64,000 nt of DNA from Devosia beringensis (lineage in GTDB: Bacteria > Pseudomonadota > Alphaproteobacteria > Rhizobiales > Devosiaceae). The notes beneath the pieces were generated by a model, which saw only the letters and a list, made by a program, of their open reading frames with translations, ran no database searches and was not told the DNA's origin. Below, piece by piece: positions 36,143 to 45,283 of the stretch. Location: the NCBI RefSeq assembly GCF_014926585.1, contig NZ_CP045422.1, positions 2,262,001 through 2,326,000 on the forward strand, read 5' to 3'. Made by a program: the position numbers and the translations under genes. Numbering within the stretch: position 1 is the first letter of the stretch; each line of letters opens with the position of its first letter.

Positions 36143-37444
36143 ATGACCAAGAAATTCGCCATTGTCGGCACGGGCGGCCGGCACCAGATGTTCCGCGACG
36201 CCGTTGCCATTACCCATGCCGAAAGTGCCGAACTGGTCGCCCTGTGCGACGTCAACCAGAGCCGGCTGGCGCTGTCGGCCGACAAGGTGCCCGACAAGAC
36301 CGGCAATGGCATTGCCACCTATCTGGCTGAAGATTTCGACAAGATGCTCAGCGAGCAGGACCCCGACACGGTGATCGTGACGGTGCCGGATTATCTGCAT
36401 GACGAATATATCGTGCGGGCGCTCGAGGCAGGTCGCAATGTGATGACCGAAAAGCCGATGACCATCGATGTGGCCCGGCTCAAGCGCATCCTGGACGCGC
36501 AGAAGGCGAGCGGCAAGAAGGTCACCGTGACCTTCAACTATCGCTATTCGCCGGCGCGTACCCAGCTCAAGGACATCCTGCTCAGCGGGGTGATCGGTGA
36601 GATCACGGCGGTCGACTTCCGCTGGTATCTCGACCGCGTGCATGGCGCCGACTATTTCCGCCGCTGGCACCGCTACAAGGACAAGTCGGGCGGGCTGCTG
36701 GTGCACAAGTCCACGCATCACTTCGACCTGTTGAACTGGTGGGTCGCCTCGACGCCCAAAAGCGTGACGGCGATCGGCAAGCGCGATTTCTACACGCCGG
36801 AAATGGCGGTCAAGCTGGGCCTGGAAGACCATGGGCCGCGCTGCCATACCTGTCCGGTGGCGGAGAAGTGCGAATTCCGCATGGACCTGGAAGCCGACGA
36901 GGCGCTCAAGGCGCTCTATCTCGATGCCGAGGAAGATGACGGCTACTGGCGCGACAAATGCGTGTTTGCCGATGACATCACCATCGAGGACACCATGCAG
37001 GTGCAGGCGCAATATGCCTCGGGCGCCTCGCTGAACTATACGCTGGTGGCCTATTCCCCCTGGGAAGGGCTCGAGGTCAAATTCCACGGCACCAAGGGCG
37101 AGCTGACGCACAAGCATATCGAAGTGCATGGCGTGTTTGCCGGCGGCCATCGCGAGCGCGACGAAACCGAGGCCATGTTCACCGAACTGCATGTGGCGGG
37201 CGGCTTGCCGCAGAAGCTCGACGTGTGGACCGGCAAGGGCAGCCATGGCGGCGCCGACCCGATCATGCTGGGCTATCTGTTCGATCCGGACAATATGGAA
37301 GCGGACAAATATGGCCGGGCTTCCGACCAGGTGGCCGGCGCCTGGTCGATCCTGACCGGGATCGCGGCCAATCAATCGATCGCCCGCAATGGCGAGCGCA
37401 TTTTCGTCGACGAGATGCTGGCAGAAGCCGGCATCGTGCTGTAA
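36143..37444 (+). CDS. Gfo/Idh/MocA family oxidoreductase with cysteine cluster
   Basis: A 433-residue NAD(P)-dependent sugar-type dehydrogenase. The Rossmann domain begins KKFAIVGTGGRHQMF; the EKP motif is in VMTEKPMTIDVARL, and the catalytic-lid region DFRWYLDRVHGADYFRRWHR and GLLVHKSTHHFDLLNWW (His/Asp) follow. A cluster C-x2-C-x5-C (RCHTCPVAEKC) with a further Cys at DKCVF suggests a structural metal or Fe-S site in the inserted segment, a feature of one Gfo/Idh subgroup. No signal peptide. It precedes a GntR regulator and an aldo/keto reductase, suggesting a catabolic cluster for a sugar or inositol-like compound; the substrate is unknown. Confidence 0.87.
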   Translation: MTKKFAIVGTGGRHQMFRDAVAITHAESAELVALCDVNQSRLALSADKVPDKTGNGIATYLAEDFDKMLSEQDPDTVIVTVPDYLHDEYIVRALEAGRNVMTEKPMTIDVARLKRILDAQKASGKKVTVTFNYRYSPARTQLKDILLSGVIGEITAVDFRWYLDRVHGADYFRRWHRYKDKSGGLLVHKSTHHFDLLNWWVASTPKSVTAIGKRDFYTPEMAVKLGLEDHGPRCHTCPVAEKCEFRMDLEADEALKALYLDAEEDDGYWRDKCVFADDITIEDTMQVQAQYASGASLNYTLVAYSPWEGLEVKFHGTKGELTHKHIEVHGVFAGGHRERDETEAMFTELHVAGGLPQKLDVWTGKGSHGGADPIMLGYLFDPDNMEADKYGRASDQVAGAWSILTGIAANQSIARNGERIFVDEMLAEAGIVL

Positions 37445-37452
37445 CCGCCGCT

Positions 37453-37517
37453 CTGGGGGCAAAAGCCCCCAGAAAGCTGTGGAAGGCACCATATCCGGGG
37501 GAGCATTCCCCGGATAT
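37453..37517. promoter_or_regulatory. Two tandem hairpins between the oxidoreductase and GntR genes
   Basis: CTGGGGGC-AAAA-GCCCCCAG (37,453-37,472) and the perfect 10-base inverted repeat ATATCCGGGG / CCCCGGATAT (37,491-37,500 and 37,508-37,517). Neither has a T-tract. The second may be a regulator site or an mRNA-processing stem. Confidence 0.5.
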
Positions 37518-37547
37518 TCCGGCACATGGTCGGGAGGGGTAACAATT

Positions 37548-38225
37548 ATGGTGTCTGCCAAGGTGCTTGACGTGACCGAGGAGACCATGGCGATGCGCGT
37601 GGTCGGCGCTTTGCGGGACGATATCGTCACCATGGCGCTCAAGCCGGGCGATGTGATCTCGGAAAGCGACATTGCCGGCCGCTATGGCGTGTCGCGCCAG
37701 CCGGTGCGCGAGGCCTTCATCCGCCTGGCGCAGCAGGGCCTGCTGCTGATCCGGCCCAAGCGCGCAACCGTCGTCAAGAAGATCTCGCCCGAAGGGGTGC
37801 GGCAGAGCCGGTTCATCCGCGAATCCATCGAGGTGGAAATCATCCGGCGGCTGGCGGCCAATCCGGGCGACGCCGCCGACGTGCTCAAGACACTGATCAT
37901 CGACCAGGACATGGCCTCGGCGGCCAATGACAGCCGGCGCTTCCACACGCTGGACGAGCTGTTTCACCGCACGCTGGCCCGGCTGGCGGGCGTGGAATAT
38001 GCGTGGCAGCTGATCGACGATCACAAGATGCAGCTCGACCGGGTGCGCTACCTGACGCTGGGGACATCCTCGTCGCGCGTGGCCATCGACGAGCATGTGG
38101 TGATCGCCCGGGCCGTGGCCGAGGGCGATGTCGCCGGGGCCGAGGCGGCGATGCGGGCGCATCTGGCGCGGGCCGAAATCCTGCTCGGCCAGACCATCAG
38201 CGAGCATCCCGATTATTTCGAATAG
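37548..38225 (+). CDS. GntR-family transcriptional regulator, FadR/FCD type
   Basis: A 225-residue regulator. The winged HTH (about 15-80) reads ALRDDIVTMALKPGDVISESDIAGRYGVSRQPVREAFIRLAQQGLLLIRPKRATVV, the standard GntR block. The C-terminal FCD ligand domain (about 95-210) contains DELFHRTLARLAG and DEHVVIARAVAEGD with the His residues that bind a metal and a carboxylate ligand. A GGGAGGGG ribosome site precedes ATG 37,548. It probably controls the neighbouring Gfo/Idh and aldo/keto reductase genes in response to a sugar acid; this is context inference. Confidence 0.92.
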   Translation: MVSAKVLDVTEETMAMRVVGALRDDIVTMALKPGDVISESDIAGRYGVSRQPVREAFIRLAQQGLLLIRPKRATVVKKISPEGVRQSRFIRESIEVEIIRRLAANPGDAADVLKTLIIDQDMASAANDSRRFHTLDELFHRTLARLAGVEYAWQLIDDHKMQLDRVRYLTLGTSSSRVAIDEHVVIARAVAEGDVAGAEAAMRAHLARAEILLGQTISEHPDYFE

Positions 38226-38360
38226 AGCGCTGCCCGCCGGCTGACTTGTGTGGCCGGTGGATCGCATGGCGCTCCAGACCATTATCCAACAAGCGGCGGG
38301 ACGAACCCGCCCGCGTGCCCGCCCCTCGGGTCGGCTGCGCCAGCAAGCAAGGACAGCACA

Positions 38361-39335
38361 ATGAAAACACGGCGATTGGGCAAGACGGGTTACGCGGTCT
38401 CCGAGATCGGGCTGGGCTGCTGGCAGCTGGGCGGGGATTTCGGTCCGGTGGGCGACGAGACGGCCACGGCCATTCTCGACGCGGCCAATGCGGCCGGCAT
38501 CAGCTTCTGGGACACGGCGGACGTCTATGGCGGTGGCCTGAGCGAAAGCCGCATCGGCAGCCATGCCAAGGGACCGGGCGTGCATGTGGCGACCAAATTG
38601 GGGCGCGGCGGCGGGCTGTTTCCGGACAATTATTCCAAGGACGGCGTGCGCAAAAGCCTCGAGGGTTCGGCCGAACGGCTGGGTGTAACGTCGCTCGATC
38701 TGGCTCAGCTGCATTGCGTGCCCCCGGCGGTGCTGCAGGCAGGCGATATCTTCGCGTGGATGGATGACTTTCAGGCCGAGGGTCTGGTCAAGCACTGGGG
38801 CGCCAGCGTCGAGACCATCGAGGAGGGCATGCTCTGCCTCGAGCAGCCCGGCCTTGCCACGCTGCAGATCATCTTCAACCTGTTACGCCAGGACGCAGCC
38901 CAGGAATTGCTACCCAAGGCGGCGGAAAAGGATGTGGGCATCATCGTGCGGCTGCCGCTGGCCAGCGGCTTGCTCAGCGGCAAATATGACAAGGACACCG
39001 TGTTCGACGTCACCGATCACCGCAACTACAATGCGGATGGCAAGGCCTTCTCGGTGGGCGAGACCTTTGCCGGCATCGAGTTTTCCCGCGGTGTGGAACT
39101 GGTGACCGAGCTCAAGGGCCTGGCGCCCAGCGGCATGGCGATGAGCCAGTTCGCGCTGCGCTGGATCCTTGACCATCCGCAGGTGAGCACCATCATTGCC
39201 GGGGTCAGCAAGCCCGAGCAGATCGCCGACAATGTTGCGGCGAGCGAACAGAGGAACCTGTTCCCTGCGCTGATGGGACAGCTGGGGACCTGGTACGAGA
39301 AGAACGTCAAGCCGGAGATTCGCGGCGGGGTCTAG
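38361..39335 (+). CDS. Aldo/keto reductase
   Basis: A 324-residue NADPH-dependent (beta/alpha)8 enzyme. The AKR tetrad is visible: Asp51 and Tyr56 in FWDTADVYGGG, Lys79 in VATKLGRGG, and the His in LDLAQLHC. The C-terminal cofactor block is QVSTIIAGVSKPEQIADN. The sequence MKTRRLGKTGYAVSEIGLGCWQLGGD fits the AKR11/YghZ-like group. ATG 38,361 is preferred over the long upstream extension. It is 135 bases after the GntR gene on the same strand; together with the Gfo/Idh gene it may work on an aldose or ketose. Confidence 0.9.
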   Translation: MKTRRLGKTGYAVSEIGLGCWQLGGDFGPVGDETATAILDAANAAGISFWDTADVYGGGLSESRIGSHAKGPGVHVATKLGRGGGLFPDNYSKDGVRKSLEGSAERLGVTSLDLAQLHCVPPAVLQAGDIFAWMDDFQAEGLVKHWGASVETIEEGMLCLEQPGLATLQIIFNLLRQDAAQELLPKAAEKDVGIIVRLPLASGLLSGKYDKDTVFDVTDHRNYNADGKAFSVGETFAGIEFSRGVELVTELKGLAPSGMAMSQFALRWILDHPQVSTIIAGVSKPEQIADNVAASEQRNLFPALMGQLGTWYEKNVKPEIRGGV

Positions 39336-39457
39336 GGCAGGCGAGCTTTACGGCCGGCCTGAAGCATAGCGGTCCATCGCAAGAGCGTGACGCCCCCTAG
39401 CGCTTCGGGCCCCGCGTCCTTACGTTGGGACAACAAGAAAAACCTGCCGAGTACCCC

Positions 39458-42367
39458 ATGAGCTACCATGAAGCCTTCGACCTGATCCGCGACGAGCACA
39501 TTGCGGAGGCCAATTCGCAGGCGCAGCTGTTCCGCCACAAAAAGACCGGGGCCGAGGTGCTCAGCCTCGTCAATGACGACGAGAACAAGGTGTTCGGCAT
39601 CACCTTCAAGACGCCGCCGACGGACTCGACGGGCATTGCGCATATCCTGGAACATTCGGTGCTGTGCGGCAGCCGCAAATATCCGGTCAAGAAGCCGTTC
39701 GTCGAGTTGATCAAGGGGAGTCTCAACACCTTCCTCAATGCCATGACCTTTCCGGACAAGACGGCCTATCCGGTGGCCAGCCAGAACCTGAAAGACTTCT
39801 ACAACCTCGTCGATGTCTATCTGGACGCGGTGTTCTTTCCGCTGCTGACCGAGGAGACTTTCCTGCAGGAAGGCTGGCATTACGAGCTCGAAGACACGGC
39901 GGCGCCGCTGGTCTACAAGGGCGTGGTGTTCAACGAGATGAAGGGCGTGTTTTCGTCGCCCGACGCGGTGATGCGCGATATCGCGCAGCGCTCGCTTTAT
40001 CCAGATGTCACCTATGGCAAGAGCTCGGGTGGCGATCCCAAGGCGATCCCGGACCTGACCTACAAGCAGTTCCGCGACTTTCACGCCAAGTTCTATCATC
40101 CCTCCAATACGCGGGCCTTCTTTTCGGGCGATGACGATGCCGGCGAACGGCTGGCGATCCTTGACGCCTATTTCAACCAGTTCGAGCGGGCGCCGGTCGA
40201 TGCCGAGGTCAAGCTGCAGCCGCGCTTCAATGCGCCGCGCCAGATCGAAGCCACCTATGCCGGCCCTATCGAGCCGGGCAAGGCGCGCCATGGCATGGTT
40301 TCGCTCAACTGGATGATCGATCCGCCGGCGGACCGCACCGAGGCGCTCAGCCATGGCATGCTGAGCTATCTGCTGGCCGGCAATCCCGCTGCGCCGTTGC
40401 GCAAGGCGCTGACGGAAAGCGGCCTGGGCGAGGGCATGACCGGGGGCGGCATTGGCAGCGGGCTGCGCCAGCCGATGGCCAGCTTCGGCATGAAGGGACT
40501 CGATCCGGCGGATGCGCCCAAGGTAGAGGCGCTGATCCTCTCCACGCTCGACGAGATCGCCAAAACCGGCTTTGCGCCCGAGCAGTTGGCCGCAGCGGCC
40601 AACACGTTCGAGTTCTCGCTGCGCGAGAACAATACCGGCTCCTATCCGCGCGGCATGGTCTATATGTTCAATGCGCTGGGCAGCTGGCTGCATGAGGGCG
40701 ACCCGCTGGCGCCACTGGCCTTCGAGACGGCACTGACCGCGCTCAAGGAGAAGGCGGGGCAGGGCCATTTCGCCCAGGAAATCCACCGGCTGTTTCTCGA
40801 CAATATGCACCGCACCACAGTGACCCTGCGGGCCGACCCCGAGCAGGGGGCGCGCGAGGCGGCCAAGGAAGCCGAAATCCTGGCCGATGTGCGCCAGGGC
40901 TTTGATGCCGACGCGCTGAGCGCGACCGTGGCCGAGACCGATCGCCTCAAGGCACTGCAGGAAGAGGTCGACGATCCGGCGCTGCTGGCCAAAATCCCCA
41001 CGCTGACTCTGGCCGACCTGCCGCGCGAGAGCCGCACGGTGCCCATCGAGATCGGCACGCTGGCCGATGCCAGGCTGTTCTACCATGACCTGCCGACGCT
41101 GGGGATTGTGTACCTCGATCTGGGCTTTGATCTGCATGTGCTGGACAAGGAACTGCTGCCCTATCTGCCGCTGTTCGGCCGGGCGCTGCTACAGACCGGG
41201 ACGAGCAAGGAAGATTTTGTGTCGCTGACGCAGCGCATTGGTCGCGCCACTGGCGGGGTAGCCCAGCATCGTGGCCTCTCCTCGCGCCAGGGCGATGCCG
41301 GCACGGCGGCCTGGTTCTTCCTGTCGGGAAAGGCGGTGCCGGACAATATCACCGAAATGCTGGCCATCATGGGCGACGTGCTGCTCGATGCGCGGCTCGA
41401 TAACCGCGAGCGGTTCAGGCAGATGGCGCTGGAGGAAAAGGCGGGCTTTGAGGCGCGCATGATCCCGGCGGGCAATTCCATCGTCGATACACGGCTCAAA
41501 TCGAGCCTGACCGAGGCCAGCTGGATTGCCGAACAGCTGGGCGGGGTCAGTTATCTGCAGTTCCTGCGCGGGCTGGTGAGCCGGATCGACAGCGACTGGG
41601 ACAGTGTCGAGGCGGTGCTGACGCGCATTCGCGACACGCTGTTCAACCGCGGCCGCATGGTGGTCAATGTCACGGCTGACGGGGCGCTATGGAGCCGGGC
41701 CAAAAGCGAGATCGAGGGCTTCCTCACGACAATGCCGGATGCCCGTCCGTCGCTGGTCGACTGGGGCGTGCAGTTTGCGCCGAAGTCGGAAGGCCTGATC
41801 ATTCCGGCCCAGGTCAATTATGTGGGCAAGGGCGCCAATCTCAAGACGCTGGGCTTTACACTGACCGGCGCCTCCAGCGTGGTACTGAAGTTCCTCAACA
41901 CCACCTATCTCTGGGACAAGATCCGCGTGCAGGGCGGGGCCTATGGTGGCTCCAGCCGGTTCGACCTGACGAGCGGCAATTTCAGCTTCCTCTCCTATCG
42001 CGATCCCAACCTGCTCAAGACGCTGGATGCTTATGACGGGGCGGCCAAGGCCCTCCACGTCGCCATCGGGGACAATGACCTGACACGCTCGATCATCGGG
42101 GTGATCGGGGATGTCGATGGCTATGAATTTCCCGACGCCAAGGGCTATTCCTCAATGTGGCGGCAGCTGACCGGCACGACGGACGCGATTCGGCAGCAGC
42201 GGCGTGACGAGATCCTGGGAACGACGCCAGCCGATTTCAAGGCCATGGCCGAGGCCGTGGATGCGGTGGCGCGGCAGGGCCATGTGGTGGTGCTGGGCGG
42301 CGAGGCCGCGATCAGCAAGGCCAATGAACAGCGGCCGGGTCTGCTGGATGTGACCAAGGTGATGTGA
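39458..42367 (+). CDS. Insulinase-family M16C zinc metallopeptidase (PreP-like)
   Basis: A 969-residue peptidase. The inverted zinc motif HxxEH is HILEH (62-66) in GIAHILEHSVLCGSRKYPVK, and the family continues with FVELIKGSLNTFLNAMTFPDKTAYPVAS, a near-diagnostic M16C stretch shared with mitochondrial/plastid PreP and Cym1. Two homologous halves form a closed chamber that degrades short unfolded peptides. There is no signal peptide, so it is a cytosolic peptide scavenger. ATG 39,458 (MSYHEAFDLIRDEH) is preferred over TTG 39,425. It stands alone. Confidence 0.93.
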   Translation: MSYHEAFDLIRDEHIAEANSQAQLFRHKKTGAEVLSLVNDDENKVFGITFKTPPTDSTGIAHILEHSVLCGSRKYPVKKPFVELIKGSLNTFLNAMTFPDKTAYPVASQNLKDFYNLVDVYLDAVFFPLLTEETFLQEGWHYELEDTAAPLVYKGVVFNEMKGVFSSPDAVMRDIAQRSLYPDVTYGKSSGGDPKAIPDLTYKQFRDFHAKFYHPSNTRAFFSGDDDAGERLAILDAYFNQFERAPVDAEVKLQPRFNAPRQIEATYAGPIEPGKARHGMVSLNWMIDPPADRTEALSHGMLSYLLAGNPAAPLRKALTESGLGEGMTGGGIGSGLRQPMASFGMKGLDPADAPKVEALILSTLDEIAKTGFAPEQLAAAANTFEFSLRENNTGSYPRGMVYMFNALGSWLHEGDPLAPLAFETALTALKEKAGQGHFAQEIHRLFLDNMHRTTVTLRADPEQGAREAAKEAEILADVRQGFDADALSATVAETDRLKALQEEVDDPALLAKIPTLTLADLPRESRTVPIEIGTLADARLFYHDLPTLGIVYLDLGFDLHVLDKELLPYLPLFGRALLQTGTSKEDFVSLTQRIGRATGGVAQHRGLSSRQGDAGTAAWFFLSGKAVPDNITEMLAIMGDVLLDARLDNRERFRQMALEEKAGFEARMIPAGNSIVDTRLKSSLTEASWIAEQLGGVSYLQFLRGLVSRIDSDWDSVEAVLTRIRDTLFNRGRMVVNVTADGALWSRAKSEIEGFLTTMPDARPSLVDWGVQFAPKSEGLIIPAQVNYVGKGANLKTLGFTLTGASSVVLKFLNTTYLWDKIRVQGGAYGGSSRFDLTSGNFSFLSYRDPNLLKTLDAYDGAAKALHVAIGDNDLTRSIIGVIGDVDGYEFPDAKGYSSMWRQLTGTTDAIRQQRRDEILGTTPADFKAMAEAVDAVARQGHVVVLGGEAAISKANEQRPGLLDVTKVM

Positions 42368-42377
42368 GGAGAGCAGA

Positions 42378-42455
42378 CCTCGTCCTGAGCTTGTTGAAGG
42401 ACGAGGCCATGGCACCATCCCGCCACGCCTTGTGTTCGAGAGGCTCATCATGAGG
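42378..42455. repeat. Dispersed GACCTC repeat family, diverged copy
   Basis: GACCTCGTCCTGAGCTTGTTGAAGGACGAGG forms an inverted pair (CTCGTCCT / AGGACGAG), followed by GTGTTCGAGAGGCTCATCATGAGG. It is related to the copies at 22,313 and 45,124. Confidence 0.55.
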
Positions 42456-42531
42456 GCTCCTGACACCTGCTGGCGCTGCGCGATAGCATTGTGCGGTGAA
42501 CCACTGCCAGTGGGTGGACGTTAGGAGTGTC

Positions 42532-43536
42532 ATGGCCAGTCCGATCCTCGACCGACACCTGCATATCAAGGCAATTGACGCCTATATCGACCCCGGCGTG
42601 CCGCGCGAGCGGGCGATCGTGACCCATGGCCATGCGGACCATGCCCGATCGGGGCATGGCAGCGTGCTGGCGACGCCCGACACCATTGCCATCATGCAGA
42701 CGCGCTATGGCGCGGACTGCGCGCGGCGTTTCGAGCCGCTCGATTTCGGCGTGCCGCTGCAGATCGATGACGTGACCATCACGCTGTTTCCGGCCGGTCA
42801 TATCCTGGGTTCGGCGCAGGTGCTGGTGGAGCAGGCCGGGCAGCGCGTGGTGGTGACGGGCGACTACAAGCGCCTGGCCGACCGCACGGCGCAGCAATAT
42901 GAACTGGTCAAATGCGACTTGCTGGTCACCGAGGCGACGTTCGGGCTGCCGGTGTTCCAGCACCCGCATCCGCAGCTGGAGATTGCCCGGCTGTTCAAAT
43001 CGGTGGCGGACAATCCAGAGCGCAGCCATCTGGTGGGCTGCTACGCCCTGGGCAAGGCGCAGCGGGTGATCGCGCTGCTGCGCGACGCCGGCTGGGACCA
43101 GCCGATCTATCTGCATGGCGCCATGCTCAAGCTGTGCGCGCTCTATGAAGAACTCGGCGTGGCGCTGGGGGATCTGCGGCCGGCGCTGGACCTGCCCAAG
43201 GCGGTTTTTGCCGGGCAGATCGTCATCGCGCCGCCCTCGGCGATCCGCGACCGCTGGAGTCGGCGCTTTCCCGATCCGGTGGTTTGCCAGGCCTCGGGCT
43301 GGATGAGCGTCAAGCAGCGGGCACGACAGGCGCTGGTGGAGCTGCCGCTGGTGATTTCGGACCATTGCGACTGGAGCGAATTGCAGCAGACGGTGCGCGA
43401 GACCGAGGCGGACACCGTGTGGGTGACGCATGGGCGCGAGGATGCGCTGGTCTATTGGTGCCAGCAGCAGGGCTTGCAGGCCGAGCCGCTGCACCTGCAG
43501 GGCTTTGAGGATGATGGCGGGGAGGACGCGGCATGA
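42532..43536 (+). CDS. Ligase-associated DNA exonuclease (metallo-beta-lactamase fold)
   Basis: A 334-residue nuclease of the beta-CASP-like metallo-beta-lactamase group. The metal site begins with THGHADHARSGHG (HxHxDH), then GHILGSAQVLVEQ, VVVTGDYK and the C-terminal WVTHGRED. It belongs to the family always encoded beside an ATP-dependent ligase and thought to act with it in DNA repair. ATG 42,532 has AGGAG about seven bases upstream. It overlaps the ligase gene by four bases, so the two are translationally coupled. Confidence 0.93.
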   Translation: MASPILDRHLHIKAIDAYIDPGVPRERAIVTHGHADHARSGHGSVLATPDTIAIMQTRYGADCARRFEPLDFGVPLQIDDVTITLFPAGHILGSAQVLVEQAGQRVVVTGDYKRLADRTAQQYELVKCDLLVTEATFGLPVFQHPHPQLEIARLFKSVADNPERSHLVGCYALGKAQRVIALLRDAGWDQPIYLHGAMLKLCALYEELGVALGDLRPALDLPKAVFAGQIVIAPPSAIRDRWSRRFPDPVVCQASGWMSVKQRARQALVELPLVISDHCDWSELQQTVRETEADTVWVTHGREDALVYWCQQQGLQAEPLHLQGFEDDGGEDAA

Positions 43537-45110
43537 AGCGGTTTGCGCAATTGCTGGAACTCTTGGCGCTGACGACCTCGCGCACGCGCAAGCTGGCGGC
43601 GCTGACGCAGTATTTTCGTGAAACCCCGGACCCCGATCGCGGCTATGCGCTGGCGGTGCTGACCGGGGCGCTCAGTTTCCGCAATGTGAAGCCGGCTTTG
43701 CTCAAGCAGACGGTGCTGGCTGAGGTCGACGAGACGCTGTTTGCCATGAGCTATGACTATGTAGGGGACCTGGGCGAGACCATCGCGCTGATCTGGCCGC
43801 ATCACGGCGGGACCGGCGAGCTGCCCTCGCTGACCGAATTGATCGGGCTGTTCAACACCACGTCCAAGAGCGCGCTGCCAAAGCTGATCGGTGGGCTGCT
43901 GACGCAGGCGGAAATTAACGAGCGCTGGGCGCTGGTGAAGCTGGCGACCGGCGGGTTGCGCATCGGCGTCTCGGCGCGACTGGCCAAGACGACGCTGGCG
44001 GAGATGAGCGGGATCGAGCTGCAGGCGATCGAGGAAGTCTGGCATGGGCTCAAGCTGCCCTATACCGATCTCTTCGCCTGGTTGGAGGGGAGAGCCGGTC
44101 GCCCCGATATCGACCAGTCAGCGCGGTTTCATCCGCTGATGCTGAGCAACCCGATCGACGAGGCCAAGGATTTTTCGAACTTTGCGCCGGCGGACTATGT
44201 CGCCGAGTGGAAATGGGACGGCATCAGGGTGCAGTTGGTGGTGGGTGGCGGCAGTGTGTCGCTGTTCTCGCGCACGGGCGACGATATTGCGCCGGCCTTT
44301 CCCGATATCGTGGAAAACGTAACGGGGCGGGCGGTGCTGGACGGGGAATTGCTGGTGGGCCGGGATTTCGCCCCCGGCTCGTTCAACGACCTGCAGCAGC
44401 GGCTCAACAAGAAGGTGGCATCAGCCAAGCACCTCAAGGAAAGCCCGGCCTTCATCCGGGTCTATGACATATTGTTCGATGGCGATGATGACCTGCGGAC
44501 CCTGCCCTGGCTGGAGCGGCGGGCGCGGCTCGAGGCCTGGTTTGCCGCCAATCCACAGAGCCGGCTGGACCTGTCCGGTGTCCTGCCCTTCAGCGACTGG
44601 GGCGACCTCGGCCGGCAGCGGCGGGAGGGCGCCGACATGCATGGCCATGAAGGGGTGATGATCAAGCTCAAAAGCGCGCCCTATGTCCCGGGGCGCCCCA
44701 AGGGCTATTGGTACAAGTGGAAGCGCGATCCGAACCTGGTGGACGCGGTGCTGATGTATGCCCAGCGCGGGCATGGCAAGCGCAGCAGCTTTTACTCGGA
44801 CTATACATTCGGAGTGTGGAAGGGCAATGAGATCGTGCCGATCGGCAAGGCCTATTTCGGCTTTACCGACGAGGAACTCAAGCTGCTCGACAAGTGGATC
44901 AGGGGCCATACGCTGGGCACGTTCGGGCCGGTGCGCGAGGTCAAAAAGGAGCTGGTATTCGAGGTCGCCTTCGACAGCGCCCAGGAGAGTACGCGGCACA
45001 AATCGGGCGTGGCTTTGCGGTTTCCGCGCATCAACCGGATAAGGTGGGACAAGCCGGCGGCCGAAGCGGCGACGCTGGCGGATATGGCCGTGTTTGTCGG
45101 GGCGACTTAG
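43533..45110 (+). CDS. ATP-dependent DNA ligase of the nuclease-associated family
   Basis: A 525-residue ligase. The nucleotidyl-lysine motif is EWKWDGIRVQL (KxDG, where Lys takes AMP); motifs SRTGDDIAPAFPDI (III region), GELLVG, EGVMIKLKSAPYVPGRPKGYWYKWKR (IV-V) follow, and an OB-fold ends with HKSGVALRFPRINRIRWDKPA. An N-terminal DNA-binding domain fills about 1-180. It overlaps the exonuclease gene by ATGA. In many genomes the same cluster goes on with an Lhr-like helicase and a PdeM-type phosphoesterase; these are absent here. Confidence 0.95.
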   Translation: MKRFAQLLELLALTTSRTRKLAALTQYFRETPDPDRGYALAVLTGALSFRNVKPALLKQTVLAEVDETLFAMSYDYVGDLGETIALIWPHHGGTGELPSLTELIGLFNTTSKSALPKLIGGLLTQAEINERWALVKLATGGLRIGVSARLAKTTLAEMSGIELQAIEEVWHGLKLPYTDLFAWLEGRAGRPDIDQSARFHPLMLSNPIDEAKDFSNFAPADYVAEWKWDGIRVQLVVGGGSVSLFSRTGDDIAPAFPDIVENVTGRAVLDGELLVGRDFAPGSFNDLQQRLNKKVASAKHLKESPAFIRVYDILFDGDDDLRTLPWLERRARLEAWFAANPQSRLDLSGVLPFSDWGDLGRQRREGADMHGHEGVMIKLKSAPYVPGRPKGYWYKWKRDPNLVDAVLMYAQRGHGKRSSFYSDYTFGVWKGNEIVPIGKAYFGFTDEELKLLDKWIRGHTLGTFGPVREVKKELVFEVAFDSAQESTRHKSGVALRFPRINRIRWDKPAAEAATLADMAVFVGAT

Positions 45111-45123
45111 TCTGGACGTGTGC

Positions 45124-45260
45124 TTGAGACCTCATGGTGAGCCTGTCGAACCACGAGGTCGGGCGGTTGGGTCGTGCCACGACCTCATCCTTCGACGGGC
45201 TCAGGATGAGGTCTACTGAAGCGCCTCAGGATGGATCCCGGCCTTCGCCGGGATGACATG
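45124..45260. repeat. Composite dispersed repeat downstream of the ligase gene
   Basis: GACCTCATGGTGAGCCTGTC...CCACGAGGTC, then CCACGACCTCATCCTTCGACGGGCTCAGGATGAGGTCTACTGAA, and finally ATCCCGGCCTTCGCCGGGATGAC. These are three palindromic units in a row; the first two match 22,313, the last is a separate short palindrome. Confidence 0.7.
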
Positions 45261-45283
45261 GTGGATTTTAGGAGTTCGGTGAG

